From: an uncultured Selenomonadales bacterium
Lineage (GTDB): Bacteria > Bacillota > Negativicutes > Selenomonadales > Selenomonadaceae
NCBI GenBank assembly: GCA_937910665.1
Contig: CALEPR010000154.1
Location: 1 to 64,000, forward strand
Length of the DNA: 64,000 nucleotides
Reading direction: 5' to 3'
The translations under genes and the position numbers were made by a program. Shown piece by piece: positions 55,576 to 63,579 of the stretch; within the stretch, counting starts at the first letter, position 1; every line of letters starts with the position of its first letter. The notes below the pieces were generated by a model. The model was not told the origin of the DNA and made no database searches. It saw only the letters and a list, made by a program, of their open reading frames with translations.

Positions 55576-56830
55576 TTTCAGCCTCCGAAAATTTATCAAC
55601 TCTTTCAGGCAATCCGGCTTGACGGCGCAGATAATCTTCAATGCCTTCATCAGGAGTGATAATTCCTGTGCCGGTCATTTTTTCGATAAAGCCGCCGAGT
55701 TTTTCCAAGTCTTGAGTTTCAATGTCGCCGTGAATCAACTTCGGATAATCAGTCAAGCCGTCAAAATAATTACCGTTGACGCTGATAAGTTGCGGAATTG
55801 CTTTTCGGTTGAAAACTTCGCAAATTATGTCCAAAAATGCGCCGATTGCCATTGCAAAAAGTTCGGTCTTGTCGCTCGACAACGCCCAGCTGCCTGTGTT
55901 TTGGTGTCCGAGAAAAATAAAATCCGCCAAAACCGTCATCGCAATTCGCGTGTCGTAACGCTCAATAATTGCCGAAGTGTCGAATTGGCGGCGCGAGCCT
56001 GTGGAAACCAATTCAAGTTTCCAATCTGCAGGAAGTGTAATTCCTTCGGCAGAATCGCGGCGAATATTTTTTATCAAAGTGTCGCAAGCCGCACGAAGTG
56101 CGATTGATTGAGGATTTTCGCTGTTCCAAATATCAACCTTTTCAGGAGCGATTAGCACAGGAAAACCGGCAAGGTCGCGCTCGATTCCAACTCCTTCTAT
56201 CTCCTGCAAACGTTTTTTGAAATACCAGCTTCGATAAGCCGAACGCAAAATACTTCGACCTTCAGGATTATCTTTTCGGCTTTCAGTTCGAAATAAAAGC
56301 AATTTATCAATCGGAATGGTAATCATTTTAAAACTCGGCGCAGGAATTTGAGTAAATCCTATCAAGTTGTCGTCATCGTCGTACTCCCATTGATACAAAC
56401 TTTCTTGACTGCGAATCGGTAATTTTTGCCAGCCGATAAGCCCGTCGGAATATTTGCTGTCAAGGCGAGAATCTTTTTTGCGTCCCATTCGTCGCTTATA
56501 AACAATTTCGTGAACGCTCCAGCCGAAAGTCAAAAAAGATAAAATTTCCGAGATTGTGTCTGTCCAAGTCATTGCCATATCGTGAAGACAACTTTCGACA
56601 AACTCTGCAGATTTTTTATCGACTTCCTCGCCGCCCGAAGGTTGAACGCTCCAGTCACATTGACGAATCAACATTTTTATGGAAAAAAGAATCGCACCGA
56701 CAACATCATCGTTTTCGCTCATTTCTTCGTAGACGCGAACACCGTTAATTCCTTGCAACTCGCGCAGAAATTCTTCGTAAAATCTGCCGCCGTATCTTTT
56801 TACGCCAATGCGTCCGATTTCTTGTGGCAT
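55550..56830 (-). CDS. portal protein (DUF935/Mu gp29-like)
   Basis: The 426-residue protein matches the DUF935 portal family: GGRFYEEFLRELQGINGVRV, ENDDVVGAILFSIKMLIRQC, LSFLTFGWSVHEIVYKRRMG, NPEGRSILRSAYRSWYFKK, LADFIFLGHQNTGSWALSSD. It forms the dodecameric DNA gate of the head. It overlaps MuF by 26 nt and follows the large terminase. Confidence 0.9.
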   Translation of the reverse strand: MPQEIGRIGVKRYGGRFYEEFLRELQGINGVRVYEEMSENDDVVGAILFSIKMLIRQCDWSVQPSGGEEVDKKSAEFVESCLHDMAMTWTDTISEILSFLTFGWSVHEIVYKRRMGRKKDSRLDSKYSDGLIGWQKLPIRSQESLYQWEYDDDDNLIGFTQIPAPSFKMITIPIDKLLLFRTESRKDNPEGRSILRSAYRSWYFKKRLQEIEGVGIERDLAGFPVLIAPEKVDIWNSENPQSIALRAACDTLIKNIRRDSAEGITLPADWKLELVSTGSRRQFDTSAIIERYDTRIAMTVLADFIFLGHQNTGSWALSSDKTELFAMAIGAFLDIICEVFNRKAIPQLISVNGNYFDGLTDYPKLIHGDIETQDLEKLGGFIEKMTGTGIITPDEGIEDYLRRQAGLPERVDKFSEAENVHLQESD

Positions 56831-56834
56831 TTTG

Positions 56835-58214
56835 TCATCTCCAGTAACTTGTGTGCGGCGTGAAAATCGGCGGTGCAGAAATATTTTTTCCGCTCGACGA
56901 AAACGCCAAAACTAAAGCGTCCGCCCTGTCAGGTGAACGCCCTACTCGTTTTTTATAAGTTTTTTTATCTTCAAGTATCAGCTGGTCACGAGAATTTAAA
57001 AGATATTTTCTCGTTGAAAGTTGCGCCGTCAACTCATCATCACGCGGCAAGGAAATTTCTCCGTCAACAAATCTGTCTTTCAATCTGAACCAATTTTCTG
57101 TCGCCCAGTTTGCGTAATGTTCTTTGTCTTCCGCAGAGCCGCCGTTGTGGCAATCAATAATGCTTGCGTAAATTCTTTTTTCTCTCACGACTTCGCGAAG
57201 TCTGTCCGTCACTCCGCCGCCAACTCCGTCGTCGTCAACGTGAATAAAAACTTTTTGTAAATTTTTTTCAGTCATAATTTTTTCCGTGACGTGAATAACT
57301 CTGCCGACCGTTGTCATCGTGTCCGTTTTCGTGTAGTGAAAAATTTCTAAAACTTTATTTCCGATTCTCGGCAAAATAACTGTTTCGTCATTTCCGAAAC
57401 GTGCAACATCAACGCCGATATGAAATTCGCCGACTTCTTCAACTTCTCTCATAGTCGCCGCCTCAACAAGTTCAAGAGCGATAAGCCCGTCCGATTCCGC
57501 CTTTGGAAATTCGCCCAGTACGCGTACTCGCACAACGTCAGAATCTTCGCCGTATTGCCTGATAAGTCGATTGCAGTAATTATCAGAAACTCTCGCCGCG
57601 CCCGAACTGGAAACTTTCATCGTGTAGTACAATTCGCGGTCTTCGAAAAATGCTCGCTTAAAAAATCCGCTGTTTTTTGTCGGATTGCCACAAATTAAAA
57701 GTTTCGCGTCCGATGTAGTTAATGCTCCTTCGATTGCCTCGAAGACTGCGTCCGGAATACCGCTTGCCTCGTCCAAAACGAAAAGCAGGTGTTCTTCGTG
57801 AAAACCTGCCATATTTTCAGGCTTGCTTGCCGTTCTCGCCGTTGCGAACCAACGCTCCGGCATTGCCTTGAAATAAATTTGTGTGCGTTGCCATTCAAAT
57901 AACTCATTCAACACAGGCGACCGTTTCATCCACTTTGAAATTTCGGGCCATAAGATATTATAAAGCTGAATTTGCGTCGGAGCGGTTGCCGGTACTTTTG
58001 GCGTCGGACGAGAAAATAAAAACCACAAAATCGACCAACTTTCCAGCGCGGTTTTTCCTACGCCGTGACCTGAACGGATTGCGACGCGAGAATATTTTGC
58101 AAGTGCGTCGAGTGCCTCTGCTTGCCAAGTATCAGGCTCTGCGCCGAGAATATCTTTGACGAACAAACACGGATTGTTGCAATAAGCCGCCAAGCCGCGA
58201 CGGATTTCATTCAT
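56835..58214 (-). CDS. terL: terminase large subunit
   Basis: The 459-residue packaging motor has an ATPase with Walker A GHGVGKT (49-55), Walker B LLFVLDEA (143-150) and coupling motif LLICGNPT. Its nuclease domain opens with FHIGVDVARFGNDETVILPR and contains FIHVDDDGVGGGVTDRL and RSPDRADALVLAF. It cuts and pumps phage DNA. It overlaps the small-subunit gene by 8 nt. Confidence 0.95.
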   Translation of the reverse strand: MNEIRRGLAAYCNNPCLFVKDILGAEPDTWQAEALDALAKYSRVAIRSGHGVGKTALESWSILWFLFSRPTPKVPATAPTQIQLYNILWPEISKWMKRSPVLNELFEWQRTQIYFKAMPERWFATARTASKPENMAGFHEEHLLFVLDEASGIPDAVFEAIEGALTTSDAKLLICGNPTKNSGFFKRAFFEDRELYYTMKVSSSGAARVSDNYCNRLIRQYGEDSDVVRVRVLGEFPKAESDGLIALELVEAATMREVEEVGEFHIGVDVARFGNDETVILPRIGNKVLEIFHYTKTDTMTTVGRVIHVTEKIMTEKNLQKVFIHVDDDGVGGGVTDRLREVVREKRIYASIIDCHNGGSAEDKEHYANWATENWFRLKDRFVDGEISLPRDDELTAQLSTRKYLLNSRDQLILEDKKTYKKRVGRSPDRADALVLAFSSSGKNISAPPIFTPHTSYWR

Positions 58215-58674
58215 CTTTGCGCTCCCATACGCTGGTCAAAGTATCTATCAAAAGTTGTGCGGCATCGACTTTGACTTCGGTTTTCTCGGTGAATAATCCG
58301 TGAACTTTTGCAAGCATTTCTGCCGCCTTCAAGCGGTCTTTTATGTAAGGCGGTTTATCTAAAAGCTCCGTGTGAAAAATTCCGTTGCCCGTGCCTATCT
58401 GTGTTGGTATGGATTCAACGACTTCGCCACGCATTACCGCCGTCAAATATTCGAGAACTTCTTTGTCTTTGGCAATGCGCTCCGATTCAAGTTGCTTTAA
58501 TCGTGCGTCAATAGCGTTTTTTATGTTAGCATTTGTCAACAACCGGCTTGCAACCTGCCGCGCTGATTTTTCCTCATAACCTGCGAGACGCGCCGCCTCG
58601 CTTGCGTTGCCTGTCTGGATATAAAAGTCGACAAATCTTTTTTGCTTTTCAGTGAGGTTTTCCACGCGTCTCAC
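58207..58674 (-). CDS. terS: terminase small subunit
   Basis: The 155-residue protein matches Terminase_2: LTEKQKRFVDFYIQTGNASE, AARLAGYEEKSARQVASRLL, NANIKNAIDARLKQLE. It recognises packaging sites and recruits the large subunit. Here it follows another small HTH protein with small-terminase features. Confidence 0.9.
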   Translation of the reverse strand: MRRVENLTEKQKRFVDFYIQTGNASEAARLAGYEEKSARQVASRLLTNANIKNAIDARLKQLESERIAKDKEVLEYLTAVMRGEVVESIPTQIGTGNGIFHTELLDKPPYIKDRLKAAEMLAKVHGLFTEKTEVKVDAAQLLIDTLTSVWERKDE

Positions 58675-59162
58675 TCCTTTCGGTCAGCCCAAATTTTTGT
58701 CAAAGTTTCCACAAAAATATTTTCTGAAGAAATTTTTTCAGAAGGCTTTTGTAAATTTAATTCTCGTGCCGTGCGCTCAATTTCAACGCCAATATTTATT
58801 GCATTGACGATTGACGGTAGAGATTTTATCGAAACATTTTCGAAGTCGATATTTTGAATTGCTTTTGCGGCTTTTGCCTGTAGCATTTTTCCGAGATTTA
58901 TTTGCACTTCAAGCATTTTTGAATATTCTTCAGCCGCTTTTTCAGCCGCCTTTTCCGAAATAAATTTGTCCCAAGCGTCCGCTCGATTCTGCCAAAAATA
59001 ATTTTTCGACCATCGCCGGATTAAATCGTAACTTTTCCGTAACTTTTCCGCTACTTTCGCCAGCGTTCTTCCTGCGCCCAAGTCGCGATAAATGCAAAAT
59101 GCTTGAAATGCTTTGTTCGATTCATTTTCCTGCCGCTCCCATAAATTTTTTTCTGTCGACAT
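58671..59162 (-). CDS. HTH protein with small-terminase-like features
   Basis: The 163-residue protein has RQENESNKAFQAFCIYRDLG, then an HTH (TLAKVAEKLRKSYDLIRRWS, NYFWQNRADAWDKFISEKA), then a helical tail. The same N-terminal layout occurs in small terminase subunits of several Firmicutes phages. It ends TLTKIWADRKE, while the next gene ends TLTSVWERKDE, so the two share a tail that may bind the large subunit. It overlaps that gene by 4 nt. Confidence 0.75.
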   Translation of the reverse strand: MSTEKNLWERQENESNKAFQAFCIYRDLGAGRTLAKVAEKLRKSYDLIRRWSKNYFWQNRADAWDKFISEKAAEKAAEEYSKMLEVQINLGKMLQAKAAKAIQNIDFENVSIKSLPSIVNAINIGVEIERTARELNLQKPSEKISSENIFVETLTKIWADRKE

Positions 59163-59243
59163 AAAAATCGCTCCAATAAAAAAAGCCGCTCATCGCGGCA
59201 AAATTTCAATTTGAAAGCGAAAATTTTCTGTCGGTAAAAAATT

Positions 59244-59714
59244 TTATTCGTCGGAAAATTCGCCGTCAAAATCTCCTGTATCGCTAAACTTCATAGCCTC
59301 TTCCAAAATTTTTAAATCAAAATGAAATTTCTCGTACGCGTCTCGGAGTACGCCGTAATAATAATTTGTCGGCAAGCCGAGTTTCCTGTCCTCGTGCATT
59401 ATGTAAACAATGCCGGTTAAAACTTCGCCGTCAGCCGTTTCGACTTCGATTTCAGTTTTGTAATAAAAAGTCGGACAACCTTCATAACGGTCAAGATTTC
59501 TTTCGTCTCGCGCCGATATTTTCCACAGCAGGACAGGCACTTCGCAATTTTCTTCACGCTCGATTGTCGCGTAATTGCCGGACAAACTGCCTTTGAACAT
59601 CAGCCGCCAATCTTTTAATTTTCCTGTACCGATGAGTTTTGCGTCCGGACAGCGAAACGCCATTTGCTCTTCGCTCATATTTGAGCCGTACGCGATGTAA
59701 ATTTTTCTTTTCAT
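59244..59714 (-). CDS. gamma-glutamylcyclotransferase-like protein (GGCT/AIG2)
   Basis: The 156-residue protein starts KIYIAYGSNMSEEQMAFRCP, the YGSN substrate-binding motif, and has LMFKGSLSGNYATIEREENC, VLLWKISARDERNLDRYEGC with the catalytic-type Glu, and FYYKTEIEVETADGE. GGCT enzymes release 5-oxoproline from gamma-glutamyl peptides. Immediately upstream is an amidoligase, a pairing described by comparative genomics for phage amidoligases, so the two may make and trim an isopeptide or small peptide. Confidence 0.85.
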   Translation of the reverse strand: MKRKIYIAYGSNMSEEQMAFRCPDAKLIGTGKLKDWRLMFKGSLSGNYATIEREENCEVPVLLWKISARDERNLDRYEGCPTFYYKTEIEVETADGEVLTGIVYIMHEDRKLGLPTNYYYGVLRDAYEKFHFDLKILEEAMKFSDTGDFDGEFSDE

Positions 59715-59778
59715 AAAAATCAGCCTCCTACTGCCAAAAGCGGCTTTCGCCGCCTGTTTGGTTAATTCGGTTTATTTT

Positions 59779-60702
59779 TTATGCCGCTTCGCTGTTCCGC
59801 CACGCGCTGTTGCCTTCGAGGTTTTTCAAAAGGTGATGGCGGCAAGTTTTAAATTCGTCGCCGTTAAGTTTCAATCGAAGCATCCAGCATCTGAAGGTAT
59901 ATTTTTCGTTGTCGCTGACTGTCGGGCGGTAAATCGCTTTTTTCGTGGTTTTCGCTTGGTGCGTCAAGGCAAGGCAAAATTGAATCGCCGCTTTGACTTC
60001 GCCCGCGTGGAGCGTGCTGTTGAAAACTCTGAACTCGATTGTCTTTTTCGTGAACAAGGCGTGAAGGTTGCAAATCGTGTAGCGGCTGGAATCGTAATGT
60101 CCGTGACCGCGAACCGCTCTGCTCTCCGGCTCATTGTACCAAATTGCCGCCAGCTGTGCCATCGTCTCAGGTTTCTTTTCGTTGAGTTCTTTCAAAAAAC
60201 GCTGGCTCGTTTTTTTGCAATATTGTACAAGCCTGTTTTCGTGAACTTTCAAGGCGTGAATCAAAAGGTCTTCTTTGCTCGCAAGATTGTTGACCAAGTT
60301 TTTGATTGTCTGCGGCGTGAAGTCTTTCGCGCCAATATGGATGTGCATTCCACAGCTCGGATTTACCAACGCTCCGGCTTTGCGAATCTCGCGGACAATC
60401 TCCTGCAAGGTTTCAATGTCGCTGTAATTCAGAATCGGCGTAACCAATTCGACCTTGTACTCGTAACCTTCGCTGTTGGTGAGCGTGTCGATGTAGCCGC
60501 GCTCAAGTTTCATCTGCGCTTTGATGCTCGAATCGTACATCAGCTTCCAAATTCTGCCGCCGTTGTCTTTGACTTCGTAAGCGTCGTAATTTCCGCCGAC
60601 GTAAACCGCCGTTGCGCCAAAGTGCTTTGCGACCGTCTCTGCCGCCGCCTTGCGCGTCAACCCTGTCATTTCGATTTCCACTCCGATTGTCTGATTTTTC
60701 AT
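59779..60702 (-). CDS. amidoligase (Amidoligase_2, COOH-NH2 ligase)
   Basis: The 307-residue protein shows the family motifs: TIGVEIEMTGLTRKAAAETV, RIWKLMYDSSIK, VELVTPILNYSDIETLQEIV, CGMHIHIGAKDFTPQTIKNL, and TIEFRVFNSTLHAGEVKAAI. Such ATP-dependent ligases join carboxyl and amino groups. The last about 42 residues (EKYTFRCWMLRLKLNGDEFK and on) are shared with the neighbouring protein at 60826. The promoter P2 lies about 40 nt upstream. Substrate is unknown. Confidence 0.88.
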   Translation of the reverse strand: MKNQTIGVEIEMTGLTRKAAAETVAKHFGATAVYVGGNYDAYEVKDNGGRIWKLMYDSSIKAQMKLERGYIDTLTNSEGYEYKVELVTPILNYSDIETLQEIVREIRKAGALVNPSCGMHIHIGAKDFTPQTIKNLVNNLASKEDLLIHALKVHENRLVQYCKKTSQRFLKELNEKKPETMAQLAAIWYNEPESRAVRGHGHYDSSRYTICNLHALFTKKTIEFRVFNSTLHAGEVKAAIQFCLALTHQAKTTKKAIYRPTVSDNEKYTFRCWMLRLKLNGDEFKTCRHHLLKNLEGNSAWRNSEAA

Positions 60703-60744
60703 TTTGATTTGCTCCTTTCGCTTGCCGCGTGTGTTTTATCGTGT

Positions 60745-60806
60745 GTATATATCACTCTAAAGCACATTTATATCAAGTCGAAAGGAGCAAGTATCTTTGT
60801 ATACAA
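60745..60806 (-). promoter_or_regulatory. promoter P2 of the shared family (amidoligase)
   Basis: TTGTATACAA (60797-60806), TTGATA (60776-60771) and AGAGTGATATATAC (60758-60745) repeat P1 with the same distances of 26 bp between elements. The palindrome is at the 3' side of the upstream gene's end. Confidence 0.75.
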
Positions 60807-60825
60807 TTTTCAAAAAGTGGCGCGG

Positions 60826-61548
60826 TTACGCCGTTTTCAATGTCTCCATTCGGCGGTGTCCGCTCCTGAAAGCACAATTTCCGGCAAGTTTTTCAAGAAG
60901 AATTTTTCGACTGGTTTTAAATTCCGAACCAATCATTCCAATCCTCAAAAGAAAACAGCGGAAGGCATACCGCTCATTTTCAACTTCGCGCTCTTTTGCC
61001 GTCACGCGCTTTTGTTTTTTCGCAAGCTCGCCAACCTTGCAAATAAAATCGCTGTAGGCTTGAAATTCGTCCGCACTCGGCGCGTTGCTGAACCAGTTAA
61101 ACTTCAGTTCGTTTTCCGAAACTTCAAAATCGACGTTGTCAATTCCGATTGCCGATTTTATCAAATTCGCTTTGCTTGCCAAAATTGCTTTGAAATTATT
61201 TATCGCGGTTTCCGTGAAAATTTTTTTCGGCAAGCTGATTGTAAAGTTTTCTTCGGAGTTTTCTTGCACAGGCTCGAAGGTCAAACGCTGGAAAAATCCT
61301 TCGCCGGTGATTATCGGCTTAACTTTGTTTTGAATTTCGCCGTCAAACCACTCGATTTTGTCAACCTTGCCGTAGTGATTCGCAAAAATGAACCAACCTG
61401 CGACCGTAACGTCTGCAACAATTTTTTCGTTCAGTTCGCCATTGAGAACGCCGAGAACCAAATTTTTAACGTCCGCGACTTTTTTGCGTTTGCCGTCGAT
61501 GTAGAAAATCGTCTTGCCGTTTTGAGCTTGCTTTACCGTGATTGTCAT
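60826..61548 (-). CDS. amidoligase companion protein
   Basis: From ATG 61548 after GAAGGAGAT the protein has 240 residues. It begins MTITVKQAQNGKTIFYIDGK and contains GWFIFANHYGKVDKIEWFDG. The last about 45 residues (ERYAFRCFLLRIGMIGSEFK and LAGNCAFR) match the C-terminus of the amidoligase. A longer frame to 61635 would place P3 inside the gene and is rejected. It may be a substrate, adaptor or regulator in the same pathway. Confidence 0.7.
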   Translation of the reverse strand: MTITVKQAQNGKTIFYIDGKRKKVADVKNLVLGVLNGELNEKIVADVTVAGWFIFANHYGKVDKIEWFDGEIQNKVKPIITGEGFFQRLTFEPVQENSEENFTISLPKKIFTETAINNFKAILASKANLIKSAIGIDNVDFEVSENELKFNWFSNAPSADEFQAYSDFICKVGELAKKQKRVTAKEREVENERYAFRCFLLRIGMIGSEFKTSRKILLEKLAGNCAFRSGHRRMETLKTA

Positions 61549-61590
61549 TTTTGTTATCTCCTTCAATTTTGTGAATTTCCTTTCGGTAGC

Positions 61591-61622
61591 GTATATATCA
61601 CTCTTTTCGGAGATAATAGCAA
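61591..61622 (-). promoter_or_regulatory. promoter P3 of the shared family (companion gene)
   Basis: The 14-mer AGAGTGATATATAC (61604-61591) is identical to P1 and P2, and TTGCTA (61622-61617) lies at the same 26-bp offset as their TTGATA. No TTGTATACAA is present upstream. The start codon is 44 nt from the -10. Confidence 0.7.
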
Positions 61623-61631
61623 GTCTTTTTT

Positions 61632-62879
61632 TCACATTTTCAAAATTTTTTCGTAAGAAATTTTTTCGCCGTCACGCTCAACAAAAATATTTTCGTAATT
61701 GCCGACGGTCGCCGCATATCTTTCGACAGCAACGTCAATAAATTTTGGCTCAAGCTCAATTCCGAAACAAATTCTGCCGAGTTGTTCACAAGCTATGAGT
61801 GTTGACGCACTGCCTAAAAATCCGTCCAGCACTAAACAGTTTCGATTCGTGCTTTGCCGAATTAAATACGCGATTAGCGGAACAGGTTTGCTTGACGGAT
61901 GTCCGCAGCCTTCAGTTTGAGAATTTTTTATTCGGTCGAACTCGAACACAGTTGTTTGTTTTTGGTCTCCGAACCATCGGTGAGTACCGTCACGTTTCCA
62001 GCCGTAAATTATCGGCTCGTGAATATATTTCCAATCCGTTCGCGTCAAAACGAGTTGATTTTTCTTCCAAACAAGACCTGCGCCGACTTTAAATCCTGCG
62101 TCCTCGTATGCGTCGTGAAAAATTCTCGCCTTCGCCGTCGCATAAAAAACATAAATTGACGCGTCTTTCGCCATTGCCGAATGAAAATTTTTGAAAGCCG
62201 ACATCAAAAATTTGTAGCCGTCCGCATCGTTCAAATCGTCGTTTGAGATTTTTCCTGACGTACTTTCGAGATTTACGAAATATGGCGGATCTGTGCAAAC
62301 CAGATTTATTTTTTTATCGCCGAGAAGTTTTTGATAAGTTTCCGGCAAAGTTGAATCGCCACAAATAATTTTGTGCTTGCCGAGCGTCCAAACGTCGCCG
62401 AATTTTGAAATGCACGGCTTTTTCAGCTCTTCCTCAATATCAAAATTATCTTCCTCGACTTCAGTATCGTCGTCGTCGAAAAAATTTTCGATTTCAAGGT
62501 CGTCGAAGCCGGTGAACGAAATGTCGAAATTCAATTCCTTGAGTTCCTCGAGCTCGATTTTCAAAAGTTCCTCGTCCCAGCCCGCGTCAAGTGCAAGTCG
62601 ATTGTCGGCAAGGATGTACGCTTTTTTCTGCGCTTCGGTCAAGCCGTCAACGAAAACGCAAGGCACTTCGGAAATATTTTCTGCCTTCGCCGCCATTACT
62701 CGCCCGTGTCCTGCGATTATTCCGAAGTTCCTGTCTATCAAAATCGGATTGATAAAGCCGAATTCTCGGAGCGATGAACGCAATTTATTTATTTGTTCCG
62801 GCGAATGTGTCCGCGCATTGTTCGCGTATGGCACAAGTTTTTCAATCGCCACGAGTTGCATTTCTTCTGTCGTTCTCAA
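61632..62879 (-). CDS. ParB-domain DNA methyltransferase
   Basis: The 415-residue protein begins with a ParB/Srx-like domain (QLVAIEKLVPYANNARTHSP, ILIDRNFGIIAGHGRVMAAK, CVFVDGLTEAQKKAYILADN). Then comes a beta-class amino-methyltransferase: LVCTDPPYFVNL as catalytic motif and NCLVLDGFLGSASTLIACEQ as SAM motif. Such fusions are common phage orphan methyltransferases that protect DNA near the packaging genes. A TTG start at 62879 follows AGGTG. Confidence 0.9.
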   Translation of the reverse strand: MRTTEEMQLVAIEKLVPYANNARTHSPEQINKLRSSLREFGFINPILIDRNFGIIAGHGRVMAAKAENISEVPCVFVDGLTEAQKKAYILADNRLALDAGWDEELLKIELEELKELNFDISFTGFDDLEIENFFDDDDTEVEEDNFDIEEELKKPCISKFGDVWTLGKHKIICGDSTLPETYQKLLGDKKINLVCTDPPYFVNLESTSGKISNDDLNDADGYKFLMSAFKNFHSAMAKDASIYVFYATAKARIFHDAYEDAGFKVGAGLVWKKNQLVLTRTDWKYIHEPIIYGWKRDGTHRWFGDQKQTTVFEFDRIKNSQTEGCGHPSSKPVPLIAYLIRQSTNRNCLVLDGFLGSASTLIACEQLGRICFGIELEPKFIDVAVERYAATVGNYENIFVERDGEKISYEKILKM

Positions 62880-62933
62880 AATTTTTCACCTGCAAATAAA
62901 AAATCCGCCTTTCAGCGGAAGAAAAATTTTTTC

Positions 62934-63488
62934 TTAGTCGTTTACGTCAAGACCGTTGTGAAGTTTTTCCGTACACAGTTTTTTCAAGTCTACTATATCA
63001 CATTGACCACTGGTGACACAATATGACATCGATGTGACATGGTGGTGACATTTTTTTTTCGCTCTGTCGTGAACTCGGAAAATGTGACGCAAAGAATAAT
63101 GAAATATTCGCGCAATCTCGCGAAAACTTTGTCCGACGATATAACGGCTTATCAAAATTCTTTGCTCCGTGCCGTCAGGAAATTCTGCTTGAATTTTTTT
63201 GATGAGGAGCGGTGTTTCTTTTTCAAGCTGAATTTTCAAATTTTCGATAATTTTTTCCGTGTCCACAATCAGCGTCGCAATCATTTCAACTCGCGAATCT
63301 TTGCTCGTTCCTTTCGGCTGTGCGTCAAGGCAAGTATAGCTGAGTTCTTTTTTGCCTTCGCGGAGTGTCACTCGCGTGGCTTGCGGCGTGATTGACTGCG
63401 CCAAATCTCTGAATCCTTGAAGTTTTTGTTCTTCGTCGGCAATTTGTTTTTTGAGTTTCCTCACGATGTTTAATTCCTCAAACGTCAT
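62934..63488 (-). CDS. ArpU/sigma-like late transcription regulator
   Basis: The 184-residue protein (ATG 63488 after AAAGGAGCGG) has a long N-terminal helix (FEELNIVRKLKKQIADEEQK) and a sigma-70 region-4-like HTH: EQRILISRYIVGQSFREIAR, IFHYSLRHIFRVHDRAKKKC. Proteins like this (ArpU, DUF1492) switch on phage late genes and lie just before terminases. The C-terminal codons contain TGACA repeats with helical phasing. Confidence 0.8.
   Translation of the reverse strand: MTFEELNIVRKLKKQIADEEQKLQGFRDLAQSITPQATRVTLREGKKELSYTCLDAQPKGTSKDSRVEMIATLIVDTEKIIENLKIQLEKETPLLIKKIQAEFPDGTEQRILISRYIVGQSFREIARIFHYSLRHIFRVHDRAKKKCHHHVTSMSYCVTSGQCDIVDLKKLCTEKLHNGLDVND
63004..63050. repeat. five helically phased TGAC(A) repeats
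   Basis: TGAC begins at 63004, 63014, 63025 (within 1 nt), 63035 and 63046, so the spacing is about 10-11 bp, one helical turn. The last four are TGACA. The array lies in the 3' end of the late-regulator gene and upstream of the packaging genes. It could be a protein-binding or packaging site. Confidence 0.55.
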
Positions 63489-63579
63489 CTTCTTTCCGCT
63501 CCTTTGACAACGCAAACAAATATGTTAAAATCTATTTGCACTGCTGGCGGCGGTGCGTTTTTATTTTGTGAAAAATTTT

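Noticed and set aside
61549..61635. Longer N-terminus for the amidoligase companion
   Set aside because: It would include promoter P3 within the coding sequence; the ATG at 61548 has a good ribosome site.
59758..61656. 632-residue plus-strand open frame opposite the amidoligase genes
   Set aside because: It has no ribosome site, runs antisense across three supported genes and two promoters, and its translation is rich in Phe, Arg and Cys as shadow frames are here.
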